Shown piece after piece: positions 26,414 through 35,413 of a stretch of 64,000 bases of DNA. The notes beneath the pieces are model-generated. The model searched no databases. It saw nothing but the letters and a program-made list of their open reading frames with translations, and was not told the origin of the DNA. The position numbers and the translations under genes are program-made. This DNA is from Pseudoneobacillus sp042683745 (GTDB lineage Bacteria > Bacillota > Bacilli > Bacillales > Cytobacillaceae): the NCBI RefSeq assembly GCF_042683745.1, contig NZ_JBHUJX010000019.1, positions 62,001 through 126,000 of the forward strand, given 5' to 3'. Position 1 is the stretch's first letter; each line of letters opens with the position of its first letter.

Positions 26414-27880
26414 TTAAAAGTCATTTAAGAAAATGGAGGCAAAAATTTCGATGGCACGATAAAAATAGTTGAGCTCTAAATTCTCGTCGTGAGTATGCTG
26501 ATTGCAATCAAAATTGGAGGTTGGAATACCAATAACAGGTAATCCTATTTGTTGAAATACATATAATGGTAGACTTCCTCCCTCCGTCGGCATTACAACC
26601 AACTCTTCCCCTATAGCTCGTTTTACAGAATCAATAACAAAAGCAGCTTGAGAAGTATCCATTGGTGTTTTCGTTGCAACAAAACTACCTTTCTTAACGA
26701 TTTGCACAATTCGAGGGTGTTTACGTAATTCTTCGGCACTCGGTTCTCTAAACATTACTGTCCAATTTTGTTCTTCGATATGATGGATCATGAGATGAAG
26801 GATTTTATCAGGATCCATGCCATGAACTAAACGAATATCAATCTCAGCTGTTGCGACACTTGGTATAATATTTCGGGCAGACGTTCCAACAAAACCACCA
26901 GTGATGCCGCGAATATTAAACGTTGGAAGATTGATTAATTCCTGTAAAGATTTGTTTTTCATCTCTGGCTCGTAAATAGAAAATTGTTCAAGTATTTTTC
27001 CTTCTATTTTTGGTATCTTCGAAATGGCATCAAGTTCTGACTTAGATAAGGGAATGACATCATCATAAAAATGTTTAATCATGACCTCTCCCGAATCGTT
27101 TTTCATGGAACTAAGCAAATGAATGAAACGTTGAATTGCATTGGGTGCAAAGTTTCCAAAATGACCACTATGTAGATCTGTAGACATCGTATATACTTGT
27201 AAATCTAGTTGCAGCATTCCCCGAAAACCTAATTCCACAGTGGGTAGACCACTTTGATGTGTTTCACCAGAGGCAGAGATGACTAAGTCACAGGAAATTC
27301 TTTCTCGATGAATTTCCATTAAACGATGTAAATTCGGTGATTCAATTTCCTCCTCCCCATCAAAAAGGAATTTTAGATTCACAGCAGGTTTATTATCCTT
27401 TACTTTCATGTAGTCTAGAGCTGTCAAGATCGCTACAATCGCATTTTTAGAATCAGCAACGGAACGACCGAAAAGTCTATAGCATCCTTCAAATTTATCT
27501 ATATCTTCATAATTTAAGAAATTCCAATCATCCCCTTTTCCAAAAGGAAGCCTTTCACGAAAAACTGGCTCATACGGGTCAGAATGCCACTCTGCTGTCT
27601 CGACGGGAACTCCGTCAAAATGACTATAAATCAAAATCGTTTTTGCATCTGGATTGGAAATGAACTCGCCATATACAAGAGGACTTCCGCTAGGACTGGA
27701 CCAGATTTCAACCTCAATCCCTCGACTTTCCATCATCTTTTTTAAAAATAATGCATTTTCATAAATTTGATTTGTATCAAATACATCATTTGGAACCTTA
27801 ACAAAGTTGATTAGTTCGTGTACAATTTTTTTATCATTTTCATTTATATAATTCTTCACATTATTAAGGAAATGGTCCAT
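26414..27880 (-). CDS. M20/M25/M40 family dipeptidase
   Basis: A 488-residue zinc peptidase. Ligand and catalytic motifs are ILIYSHFDGVPVE (first His with Asp), GRSVADSKNAI (bridging Asp), FLFDGEEEIESPN (catalytic Glu and ligand), and a C-terminal HTHDENLELNYF with the last His. The lid region has STDLHSGHFGNFAPNAI, as in carnosinase-like dipeptidases. It should hydrolyse dipeptides or N-acylated amino acids in the cytosol. The start has GGAGG eleven bases upstream. A decayed copy of its 5' end lies at 30238-30327. Confidence 0.87.
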   Translation of the reverse strand: MDHFLNNVKNYINENDKKIVHELINFVKVPNDVFDTNQIYENALFLKKMMESRGIEVEIWSSPSGSPLVYGEFISNPDAKTILIYSHFDGVPVETAEWHSDPYEPVFRERLPFGKGDDWNFLNYEDIDKFEGCYRLFGRSVADSKNAIVAILTALDYMKVKDNKPAVNLKFLFDGEEEIESPNLHRLMEIHRERISCDLVISASGETHQSGLPTVELGFRGMLQLDLQVYTMSTDLHSGHFGNFAPNAIQRFIHLLSSMKNDSGEVMIKHFYDDVIPLSKSELDAISKIPKIEGKILEQFSIYEPEMKNKSLQELINLPTFNIRGITGGFVGTSARNIIPSVATAEIDIRLVHGMDPDKILHLMIHHIEEQNWTVMFREPSAEELRKHPRIVQIVKKGSFVATKTPMDTSQAAFVIDSVKRAIGEELVVMPTEGGSLPLYVFQQIGLPVIGIPTSNFDCNQHTHDENLELNYFYRAIEIFASIFLNDF

Positions 27881-28056
27881 AAATCGAAGAGCCTCCTAGA
27901 TCTTTATATTGGCATTTACATCCCCAATTTATCATCTTTAAAGAGAACATTCTCTTCAAAGTTTGCTCATTCTCATACAGCAATTTTTGAATCGAGAATC
28001 ATGCCTACTCCCAATCTAGAAGTTTCCTAGTTATTGAACTCAATAAGTAAGTATTT

Positions 28057-28082
28057 ATTATAATTATAATTATAATTATAAT
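28057..28082. repeat. Short (TAATTA)n/(TATAAT)n tandem repeat
   Basis: About four copies of a 6-bp AT unit lie between two minus-strand genes. It is simple sequence that may vary in copy number. No spacer or coding role is seen. Confidence 0.7.
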
Positions 28083-28115
28083 GAACCGTATATTTTGTTA
28101 AACAAAACATAAAAC

Positions 28116-28136
28116 GCTTGGGATAAATCCCCAAGC
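28116..28136 (-). terminator. Terminator after the lipoprotein gene
   Basis: GCTTGGG (28116-28122) pairs with CCCAAGC (28130-28136); on the minus strand it is followed by GTTTTATGTTTTG. Confidence 0.65.
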
Positions 28137-28143
28137 TTACCAT

Positions 28144-28692
28144 TTATTCAAGTATTTGATTAGCCATTTCAACTATTTCCTTTTTATGTTGTTCTTTTGA
28201 AATAGTATCATTCTTATAGAAAACAATATATGAAATACCTTTACTATGAAAATTTAACATATTCTCGTAGTAATATCCTGTAATCTCCTTATTTAAGTTG
28301 ATTTTTTCTGCTTCTTGACTCATTTCTAAAAACTCTTCATTAAAAGCAGTTATATCTAAAAGTATCTTTCCCTCTTCATCTTTTGAATTCGTAATAAATT
28401 TAATCGATACTTTTTTACCGTCATGAGAGTTATCGTAAATGAAAGGAGCTTGAAAAGGTTTTGCATCAAAAGGGAAATTTTCAGGTAATGTCATTTCAAA
28501 AGGTAGTGCTTCTAGTCCAACCTTAACAGACGGCGCTTTATAGGTAACGGGATTGTGATTTTCTTCTTCTTCAGATACATCTTGCATTTCGACTTTACTT
28601 AATTTAGATGTATCAAGTATTCCGTTTTTAGTGTTTTGGCAACCAACTAGTAAAAGTAAAATTAGTGTAGAAATTGAAAGTATTTTTTTCAC
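28144..28692 (-). CDS. Putative lipoprotein of unknown function
   Basis: The 182-residue product begins with a lipoprotein signal: KK, a hydrophobic core and the lipobox LLVGC with Cys18. After cleavage it would be a membrane-anchored surface protein. The remainder is acidic (EEEENHNP) then beta-rich, with KKVSIKFITNSKDEEGKI and a YYYENM segment; no known domain is recognised. Translation starts at GTG, six bases after GGGGAG. It is monocistronic. Confidence 0.75.
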   Translation of the reverse strand: MKKILSISTLILLLLVGCQNTKNGILDTSKLSKVEMQDVSEEEENHNPVTYKAPSVKVGLEALPFEMTLPENFPFDAKPFQAPFIYDNSHDGKKVSIKFITNSKDEEGKILLDITAFNEEFLEMSQEAEKINLNKEITGYYYENMLNFHSKGISYIVFYKNDTISKEQHKKEIVEMANQILE

Positions 28693-29007
28693 AAATATCT
28701 CCCCTCAAAATCGTTTCAACTATTTGACGATTACTCATATGAAAAGTTTCCTAAATGAATTGATTTTTAACGGATTAAATTTCTAACTATAGTTAGATTA
28801 GACTGTTTACCTAAGTAGTTGAATTCGTCTCATTTTTCGGGATATTATTTGAAATATTACAGAATTCCTTCCGATACTCTTTACCTGCTTTAGCGATAAA
28901 ATCATAAATACTTATAAATTCTAATATTAATAATAAAATTTACATTTTTTACCCCTTATGGGAAAATTATAGCGAGTTGAATTCATTTCTAATAAAAGGG
29001 TGGAATA
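28693..29007. other. AT-rich intergenic region with a 16-bp palindrome
   Basis: TCTAACTATAGTTAGA (28782-28797) is a perfect palindrome midway between two divergent genes, possibly an operator. Nothing else is recognisable in these 315 bases. Confidence 0.4.
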
Positions 29008-29979
29008 ATGTACAGATTCACTAAAACTGAAGCAGAGAAAATATTAGCAAACGAGTTAGACCACGAAACACTAACAGGCAAGTATCACCATCTGTACCAG
29101 GAGGTAATAAAAGATATTTCCAGTTTACAAGGTAGTGCTAGTGTAGAAGATATAGTAGGTTTTATTAATAAATACAAAGCAAAAGCTAACTATGCTATTC
29201 ATTATATTAAGAAAAGTGGAAATAGCCCCAAGTCCTTGGATTCCTACCTTCCTGAAATTATCAAAGCTAGAATGGCTATTTCGATCATTGAGAAGCTAAA
29301 TATGCTTGCTCATTCCAATCAAACATCCGCAAGTGTGAAATTGAATTTTTGGGATGGATTCATTCTTCAGAAATTACTATTTAAGCGCGATTTGGTGAGA
29401 AAACCTGCATCCATTTTCTGGTTCAAGCTTTTTTGGCCACTGATTACTGACAAAAAGGTATTAATGCCATTAGTCAATAGTAAGGGAATTTATTGTTTTT
29501 ACTCTAAAAAATTGATTCAGGAGCTCTCCATACTGATTGGTTCTTCTAAGTGTCTAGAACTGGGGGCTGGCGACGGAACATTAACACATTTTCTTAAAGA
29601 ACATGGCACAGATTGTCATGGAACCGATGATTACAGTTGGGAACATTATATTAAATATCCAGGCTCTGTTGAAAAACTAGGTGCAAAAGAGGCCCTGCGA
29701 AAATATAGACCAGAGGTTGTTATTTGTTCGTGGACACCTCCAGGCAATACATTTGAAAGACATATTTTTGAAACGGATTCAGTCCAACTTTATATTGTTA
29801 TTGGAACAAAAAGTCCAACTTATTCTGGCAATCATGAGGTTTATAGTAACCAAAAAGAATTTGTAATAGAGTGTAATGAATCTCTTTCCTCTTTATTACT
29901 TCCACCATCAGTTGAAAACGCCGTATACTTATTTCGTAGAAAGGTAATAAACTCAGAAATAACTCAGAAAGCACTATAG
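29008..29979 (+). CDS. SAM-dependent methyltransferase-like protein
   Basis: The 323-residue protein has a helical N-terminal half of about 165 residues with no recognised domain, then KCLELGAGDGTLTHFLKEHG, a good class I methyltransferase motif I, followed by an acidic residue stretch GTDDYSW and VVICSWTPPGN as a motif IV-like strand. The rest of the Rossmann order is short. It could methylate a small molecule or be a degenerate relative. The start has AAGGGTGG upstream; a strong terminator follows. It is monocistronic. Confidence 0.6.
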   Translation: MYRFTKTEAEKILANELDHETLTGKYHHLYQEVIKDISSLQGSASVEDIVGFINKYKAKANYAIHYIKKSGNSPKSLDSYLPEIIKARMAISIIEKLNMLAHSNQTSASVKLNFWDGFILQKLLFKRDLVRKPASIFWFKLFWPLITDKKVLMPLVNSKGIYCFYSKKLIQELSILIGSSKCLELGAGDGTLTHFLKEHGTDCHGTDDYSWEHYIKYPGSVEKLGAKEALRKYRPEVVICSWTPPGNTFERHIFETDSVQLYIVIGTKSPTYSGNHEVYSNQKEFVIECNESLSSLLLPPSVENAVYLFRRKVINSEITQKAL

Positions 29980-30002
29980 TAAGTGATGGTTGTAGATCAT
30001 CA

Positions 30003-30045
30003 GTCTAATACTTCGGTAAAAATACCGAGGTATTAGACTTTTTTT
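30003..30045 (+). terminator. Terminator after the methyltransferase-like gene
   Basis: GTCTAATACTTCGGTA pairs with TACCGAGGTATTAGAC (one wobble), followed by seven T. Confidence 0.9.
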
Positions 30046-30237
30046 ATATTTCAAGTTCTTCAAAGATGTAATCCATGTTTTATTGATATTACCCTATTGG
30101 TAAATATGGTGGCAACAAGACTTAAAACTTATGAAAATCACTAGTAAAAAACATGACAGAAGTGTTACATTCTTATGACCGTAATGGTTAGATTGTGTAG
30201 GAGTTTAAACTCCTATGACAGACAGCCCTTTTAATAT

Positions 30238-30327
30238 TAAAACGTTAGCAAAGTTGATTAGTTCGTTTACCATTTTATTATCTCTTCCATGAATAAATTC
30301 TTTTATTTTGTTAAGGAATTGATCCAA
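30238..30327 (-). pseudogene. Remnant of the 5' end of a second M20 peptidase gene
   Basis: From a TTG at 30327 the minus strand reads MDQFLNKIKEFIHGRDNK, continuing MVNELINFANV, closely matching the start of the intact M20 peptidase at 27880 (MDHFLNNVKNYINENDKK, then IVHELINFVKV). Similarity ends after about 28 residues and the frame stops 15 codons later. Upstream DNA to about 30450 also shows patchy resemblance to the leader of the intact gene. This is a truncated duplicate, about 2.4 kb from its parent. Confidence 0.75.
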
Positions 30328-30452
30328 TGAATAAAAGAACCCCTTAGGTCTTCAAATTGGGATAAAGTACTTTCATAATTTTCATCGATCTAAGGCTCTC
30401 TTTTCAATATTTGCATTTGATCATGTAGCAGTTTTTAATAGAATTATATACA

Positions 30453-31505
30453 TTAGTATATTCCTGATGTATTCATTAAAACGATACGATAGCCATCAGG
30501 ATCCTCAATGGTTACTCCACCTCTATCCCAATATGGATTTTCTGATTTTTGTTGTCCGTAGCCCATATCTGTCAATCTCTTTACAATCTTGTCTCTTTCA
30601 AACCTATTTGGAATATAGAAAACAAGTAAATGCTCCTTAGTCGGAGTGGGTAGATCTATTGGTTCCGCTGATTGTGTAAATTCAAGATGGTACTCAAAAT
30701 TTGGAAGTCCAAGCATAATGCCGTCATAACCTTCATGGTTCCGAAACTCGCCTATTTTTTTTAAACCTAGGCCTTGTTGGTAAAACTCTACTATTCTTTC
30801 GAGTTGATTCGTTGGGCGGGCAACTCTAAATTGTACACTTGGAGCACCTATTTCCCATTCTTTCCTGACTATAAAGGTATATGGATAATTCAAAATATCG
30901 AAAGTATGATCCTTTTCACCTGAAATGATGACTTCAATGGGATGAATGCTGGATTCTCTATTTGTCGGGTACCAATTTCGACCCTCTTTCACTAATACAA
31001 AATGACCGTTTTGATCTCCATAAAAAGCAAACTGATCATTATCTCTCTGTTCCTCGTCTTTTATATAGGATGAAAGGCTTTTCTGAAATCCCTTAACATC
31101 GTTTACAGGAACTCCAATTTCACTAACATGATACCAACCAACTGGAACTTCATTATCATAATTAAATGGACGCTCTAGCATTTCAAGAACATTACCATCT
31201 GGATCAGTAAAATATGCCTCCTTTCCCTCCCAAAACATTCTCGTTTCTCCTGTTTCATCTTCTAGAAGCAAAGACCTCATATTCAACTTTTCAAAAATAT
31301 ATTCAAAAAATTCGCTACTTGTATTAAAGCAAAGATGATAAAAAGGAACCTTATCCGTTTTATAAAATATTAATTTTGTTGTTCCTCCAATAACCGAAAA
31401 GGACGAACTAGTACTAGATATAAGTTCCATTTCTAAAACATCCGTATAGAATCGTTTCATTTCTTCTAAATAAAAACAACTTAAATTAACTTGATAGATT
31501 TTCAT
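30453..31505 (-). CDS. Triple VOC-domain fusion protein (C-terminal YycE-like domain)
   Basis: The 350 residues hold three VOC modules. Residues 1-112 start YQVNLSCFYLEEMKRFYTDV and end FTDPDGNVLEMLER. Residues about 122-213 form a shorter second module. Residues about 224-350 (VQFRVARPTNQLERIVEFYQ ... GGVTIEDPDGYRIVLMN) are a complete YycE-like domain. The first two modules match the stand-alone gene at 40947-41615, so this is a fusion of two gene types found separately. The start is ATG 31505, seven bases after GGGAGGG. Ring-cleaving or glyoxalase-type activity is possible; the substrate is unknown. Confidence 0.85.
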   Translation of the reverse strand: MKIYQVNLSCFYLEEMKRFYTDVLEMELISSTSSSFSVIGGTTKLIFYKTDKVPFYHLCFNTSSEFFEYIFEKLNMRSLLLEDETGETRMFWEGKEAYFTDPDGNVLEMLERPFNYDNEVPVGWYHVSEIGVPVNDVKGFQKSLSSYIKDEEQRDNDQFAFYGDQNGHFVLVKEGRNWYPTNRESSIHPIEVIISGEKDHTFDILNYPYTFIVRKEWEIGAPSVQFRVARPTNQLERIVEFYQQGLGLKKIGEFRNHEGYDGIMLGLPNFEYHLEFTQSAEPIDLPTPTKEHLLVFYIPNRFERDKIVKRLTDMGYGQQKSENPYWDRGGVTIEDPDGYRIVLMNTSGIY

Positions 31506-31653
31506 AAATAACCCTCCCATTATTTTTTCTACCGTGAAACAACAATGATTTTATAAAAGATTAATGTATGTTATATATGTTATGGTATCTGAATCCTCCA
31601 GAAATTAAATAATATATAAGATTGAATTTTTTATACAACTTTAGCCCCAATTC

Positions 31654-31690
31654 AAAAACCCATTTCATTTAACAGAAGAAATGGGTTTTT
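31654..31690 (-). terminator. Terminator after the hypothetical gene at 31787
   Basis: AAAAACCCATTTC (31654-31666) pairs exactly with GAAATGGGTTTTT (31678-31690); T-runs on both strands. Confidence 0.85.
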
Positions 31691-31786
31691 CGATAAAAAT
31701 TTAGAATCACTTGTGAAAAGGCAATCTAAATTAGAGGTTGGAGTACCTATGAAAGATGACCCACCAAATTAGATCAGTTAAAAGCT

Positions 31787-32302
31787 CTAATCCTCAAACT
31801 CTATAAATTCATGTGGATTTTCTCGAATATAATATCCAATTTGAATTAAAATTTCAGGAGAAATATTGTTGAACTGGGTATTTAAAGAGCTAACTATAGT
31901 TTGCAGCTCCGGATCGTTTCCAAGGTCCCTATAAGATACATCGAATGTTTCTATATTTCTTGGATGATCCCAATCTTTTAATCTCTCCTCAATATCATCA
32001 AGTAGCCTAATCATGGCATCTGCTTTAAAATACTGTAACCCAAGCTTTAATTCAGACCAGATCTTAGGTTGTGCCAAATAATATGCACTCCACCAATAAA
32101 ACTCAACCAAGGATTTACTTACATGGTTATAATACGCACAGAACATGAATAAGGCTTGCTGTCCTTTAGTTAATTTGTTATAAACTTGAGTTTTTACCCA
32201 ATTGTCTTTCCCTCGAATTAGTGGAATAATCGGTTCAAAACACTTTCCCCCAAGTTCTATATCCTCCAGCGAATCAAACAACTTTCTATTCATTTTTACC
32301 AT
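31787..32302 (-). CDS. Hypothetical cytosolic protein
   Basis: A 171-residue acidic protein with no membrane segment or signal. It seems mostly helical; landmarks are KLTKGQQALFMFCAYYNHV, FYWWSAYYLAQPKIWSELK and a C-terminal ISPEILIQIGYYIRENPHEF. I do not recognise a family; DMP19-like proteins share a similar size and helical feel but their NGGF motif is absent. Several starts are possible near 32302-32326; ATG 32302 follows AAGGAGG by eleven bases and TTG 32305 by eight. It is monocistronic and divergent from a GNAT gene. Confidence 0.6.
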   Translation of the reverse strand: MVKMNRKLFDSLEDIELGGKCFEPIIPLIRGKDNWVKTQVYNKLTKGQQALFMFCAYYNHVSKSLVEFYWWSAYYLAQPKIWSELKLGLQYFKADAMIRLLDDIEERLKDWDHPRNIETFDVSYRDLGNDPELQTIVSSLNTQFNNISPEILIQIGYYIRENPHEFIEFED

Positions 32303-32478
32303 CAAAATAAAATCCCTCCTTCCCAATAATCATAGATGATATGGAAATAAAGGGAAAATATTATTTTGTAAAATGAATCAATTGAATACGACAAACGATC
32401 GTTCTATAATAGAAAAGCTAAAATTCAGTATGTAGTAACGTTTTTCGAAAATCAACTTAATAATGAATGGAGTAAATC

Positions 32479-33024
32479 ATGATAATTAATAATCAGGATT
32501 ATTATATTAATGGGATAAATTATACGATTAGATCTGCAATTGAAAAGGATGCACAGGAATTGTCTAAAATACGATTACAAATTGACGGAGAAACTGAAAA
32601 CTTAGATAGAGAAAAAGGCGAAGCGTTCATAGATATAAATGGATTTGAACAGTTAATAAAAGCGGATACTGAGAATCTAGGAAACTTATTTTTAGTTGCT
32701 GTCGTTCATAATCGAATTGTCGGTTTTTCAAGATGCGAAGGAAGTCATTTAAAAAGATTCTCACATAAAGTAGAATTCGGAGTAGGCGTATTGAAAGATT
32801 TTTGGGGATACGGTATTGGAAAAAATCTTTTAAAAGAATCTATATCTTGGGCAAATTCCAGTGGTATTAAAAAAATAACATTGAATGTTCTTGAAACAAA
32901 TGAAAAAGCCATTAAACTTTATCAAAAGCTTGGCTTTGAAATAGAAGGAGTATTAAAAAAAGACAAAGTCCTTTCTGATGGTCACTACTATAACACCATT
33001 ATTATGGGAAGATTTAATGATTAG
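32479..33024 (+). CDS. GNAT family N-acetyltransferase
   Basis: A 181-residue acetyltransferase with the acetyl-CoA loop in VEFGVGVLKDFWGYGIGKNLL (V-x(n)-G-x-G-x-G/A) and the C-terminal LNVLETNEKAIKLYQKLGFE, where Asn and Tyr complete the GNAT pattern, followed by VLKKDKVLSDGHYYNTIIMG as in RimJ/RimL- or YhhY-like enzymes. It would transfer an acetyl group to an amine; the acceptor is unknown. GGAG is six bases before the ATG. It is monocistronic. Confidence 0.87.
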   Translation: MIINNQDYYINGINYTIRSAIEKDAQELSKIRLQIDGETENLDREKGEAFIDINGFEQLIKADTENLGNLFLVAVVHNRIVGFSRCEGSHLKRFSHKVEFGVGVLKDFWGYGIGKNLLKESISWANSSGIKKITLNVLETNEKAIKLYQKLGFEIEGVLKKDKVLSDGHYYNTIIMGRFND

Positions 33025-33042
33025 CTTCAATATTCCAAACTA

Positions 33043-33079
33043 TAGTAATAGAGCCATAATTATTATGACTCTATTACTA
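33043..33079 (+). terminator. Hairpin after the GNAT gene
   Basis: TAGTAATAGAG (33043-33053) pairs exactly with CTCTATTACTA (33069-33079), with an inner CATAAT/ATTATG stem. No T-run follows, so termination is uncertain. Confidence 0.5.
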
Positions 33080-33147
33080 AAAGCTCTATGAAACATCTAC
33101 ATACATCTTAATGCATCTATTTGAATCTCTTCAAATTCAACCTATGA

Positions 33148-35103
33148 CTATGATAAACAATGCATCTTCTCTTCCGCTTCATCCCATGGAACTGAATATC
33201 CCTGTCCTTTCGCACAGAAAATAGACGATGAGGTGTATTCAGGATCTGCATTCTTACTGTACCCCATTCGTTGGATAACCTCGTTCTCATTATGACAACG
33301 GCTATAGCCAGCAAATACTAAGCTTAGCGTTCCTTTTCCTTGTGAAAAAGAAGCAAGTTTGGTGCTGTAATTCATAAATGTTGCTACCGGAACATGTCCA
33401 GTTATGATCGCTTTGTTCGCTACTGTTTTCGGAGTGCCAAAACTTCCATGTGCCGTTTGAATATCAGCTATTACACGGCCCATATGGTCTAATTCTACTT
33501 TAATTTTAAATTGATAAATGGGTTCTAGAAGAATATTAGCTGCTTTTTCCAAACCTTGTCGCAATGCTCTATAAGTAGCCTCTCGAAAATCTCCGCCTGA
33601 AGTATGCTTATTATGGGCTCGTCCAGTTAATAGTGTCACTTTTAGATCAGTTAATGGTGAGCCTGTTAATAGTCCATGATGTTCCCTTTCAAAAACATGG
33701 TGACGAATTAAATTTTGATTTCCAACAGATAGATCGTCTGCATGACAACGGTTCTCAAATACAACCCCTTCGTTTCTTTCCCCTGACTCCAATTGAAGAT
33801 GAACTTCGGCGTAATGCCCTAAAGGCTCAAAATGACCGTAACCAACCACTACTGAATCAATCGACTCTTTATAAAGAATTTCTGGTTCCTCAAAAGAAAC
33901 TCTTAGCTGGAACCGTTCCCAAACTAGTTGCTCTAATACCTCTAGTTGGATCGTTCCCATAACATGAATATGAATTTCCTGTAGGCTTTCTTCCCAACTT
34001 ACGTTTAACGAAGGATCTTCCGCATCCAGTTGTTTAAAATATTGGATCGCTTCTTTAATATTTACAATCGGTTCGAAAATGACCTTTGATTTAAGGGTTG
34101 GAACCATTTCATAAGAAACCTTCTCCGTTATTGATCCAATTCCATCACCAACTGATGTCATTGATAAGCCCGTTACCGCAATTAGCTCTCCTGCAACGAC
34201 TTGATCAACTGTTTTAAATTTGTTACCACTATATACACGTATTTGTGTTATTTTTTCAGAAATCCGATTCTCTTCTTCCCCGTAGCTTATTTCCTCTCGA
34301 ACTTTTAACGTTCCACTTAATGCTTTAATAAAAGTAATCCTAGTCCCACTACTATCATGACGAATTTTATAGACTCGACCAGAAAAAGTTCCTTGATTTG
34401 AGTAATTCGTCACTGATAATTGATCGAACTTTTCTAAAAAATTTTCAATGCCAATATCTTGAAGCGCAGATCCGTTAAAACAAGGAAAAATCTTATGATC
34501 CTTGATCAATTCTTTAGTCTTTTCTAGCCATAACTCTTGTTGATACCCATTTTCCAAATAGTATTCGAGAAGCGATTCACTCCGTTCGGCAACAAACTCA
34601 GCAAGAGCGATCCCCATTTCACCATTATGAAAGGAGTCTGTCATCTCACATACATCCTCTGTTAAGTTCTGTTGAATTTCTTTTATCACTCTATTTACAT
34701 CTGCACCCACTCGGTCGATTTTATTGATAAAGAAAAAAGTAGGTACTCTATATTTTCTTAATAGCTCCCAGACAGTTTCAGTATGACCTTCAATCCCCTC
34801 CACAGCACTAATAATGATAATGGCATAATCCATCACCTGTATGGCTCGTTCCATTTCTGGGGAAAAATCAATATGACCTGGTGTATCAATTAAGTAGTAA
34901 TTGGAGTCACGATAGGAAAACATTCCTTGATCGGCAAATACCGTAATCCCACGTTGTCTCTCAATTTCATGACTATCTAAAAAGGCATCCTTATGATCGA
35001 CACGCCCTCTTTGTTTAATGCTTTTTGTATGATAAAGGAGTTGCTCTGAAAATGTTGTTTTTCCAGCATCGACATGTGCTAAAATCCCGATTGTTTTATT
35101 CAT
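33148..35103 (-). CDS. TetM/EF-G-like ribosome-associated GTPase
   Basis: The 651 residues follow the EF-G/ribosomal-protection layout: G domain with GILAHVDAGKTTFSEQLLY (G1), RGIT (G2), DTPGHIDF (G3), NKID (G4) and a G5-type GSA; then domains II, III, IV and V. Families of this kind release tetracycline from the ribosome (TetM, TetO) or act as translation factors. Domain IV reads GRAHNKHTSGGDFREATYRA where TetM has the YSPVSTPADFR loop, so drug resistance should not be assumed. The C-terminus is rich in Cys/His (SSSIFCAKGQGYSVPWDE). ATG follows AAGAGG. It is monocistronic. Confidence 0.8.
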   Translation of the reverse strand: MNKTIGILAHVDAGKTTFSEQLLYHTKSIKQRGRVDHKDAFLDSHEIERQRGITVFADQGMFSYRDSNYYLIDTPGHIDFSPEMERAIQVMDYAIIIISAVEGIEGHTETVWELLRKYRVPTFFFINKIDRVGADVNRVIKEIQQNLTEDVCEMTDSFHNGEMGIALAEFVAERSESLLEYYLENGYQQELWLEKTKELIKDHKIFPCFNGSALQDIGIENFLEKFDQLSVTNYSNQGTFSGRVYKIRHDSSGTRITFIKALSGTLKVREEISYGEEENRISEKITQIRVYSGNKFKTVDQVVAGELIAVTGLSMTSVGDGIGSITEKVSYEMVPTLKSKVIFEPIVNIKEAIQYFKQLDAEDPSLNVSWEESLQEIHIHVMGTIQLEVLEQLVWERFQLRVSFEEPEILYKESIDSVVVGYGHFEPLGHYAEVHLQLESGERNEGVVFENRCHADDLSVGNQNLIRHHVFEREHHGLLTGSPLTDLKVTLLTGRAHNKHTSGGDFREATYRALRQGLEKAANILLEPIYQFKIKVELDHMGRVIADIQTAHGSFGTPKTVANKAIITGHVPVATFMNYSTKLASFSQGKGTLSLVFAGYSRCHNENEVIQRMGYSKNADPEYTSSSIFCAKGQGYSVPWDEAEEKMHCLS

Positions 35104-35413
35104 TTTGTAACCTCTTTTCAGGCTTTTCTAACTTAACAATTATAACAAATTAATGTTATAGGGATATCTGTGTTTATTACCAAAGTAATAAAATACATTC
35201 TGTTATAATACAAAATGAATTCTGTACTATATCACAAATTCGGTATTCAACCTTGTAATTAGAAAAGATTCCTCATGGTGTTTGCTTGTCACGGAAAACC
35301 TGTTGTATTTGATTTCATATCCTGTTACAATTTACCATATAAGTTTATTGAAAATTTATAATATTCCACCTCTACACACTAGGGGTAAATCAAACAGATT
35401 GGAGGAACTCTTT
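35104..35413. other. Divergent leader between the GTPase and oxidoreductase genes
   Basis: The 310 bases contain a TATAAT at about 35203-35208 pointing toward the oxidoreductase. The region 35282-35413 is an open extension of the next gene without a ribosome site. No RNA motif is recognised. Confidence 0.4.

Larger units (their letters stand above)
29980..30452. other. 473-bp region with terminator, palindrome and gene remnant
   Basis: It holds the terminator at 30003-30045, the perfect palindrome AGGAGTTTAAACTCCT (30199-30214), the M20 remnant (30238-30327) and sequence to 30450 that weakly resembles the leader of the intact M20 gene. No intact gene is seen. Confidence 0.65.

Noticed and set aside
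28050..28085. Tandem AT repeat as a CRISPR-like array
   Set aside because: The units are 6 bp without spacers; simple sequence only.
33148..35103. Tetracycline resistance gene tet(M)/tet(O)
   Set aside because: The fold fits, but the domain IV loop differs from the resistance proteins; kept as a TetM/EF-G-like GTPase.
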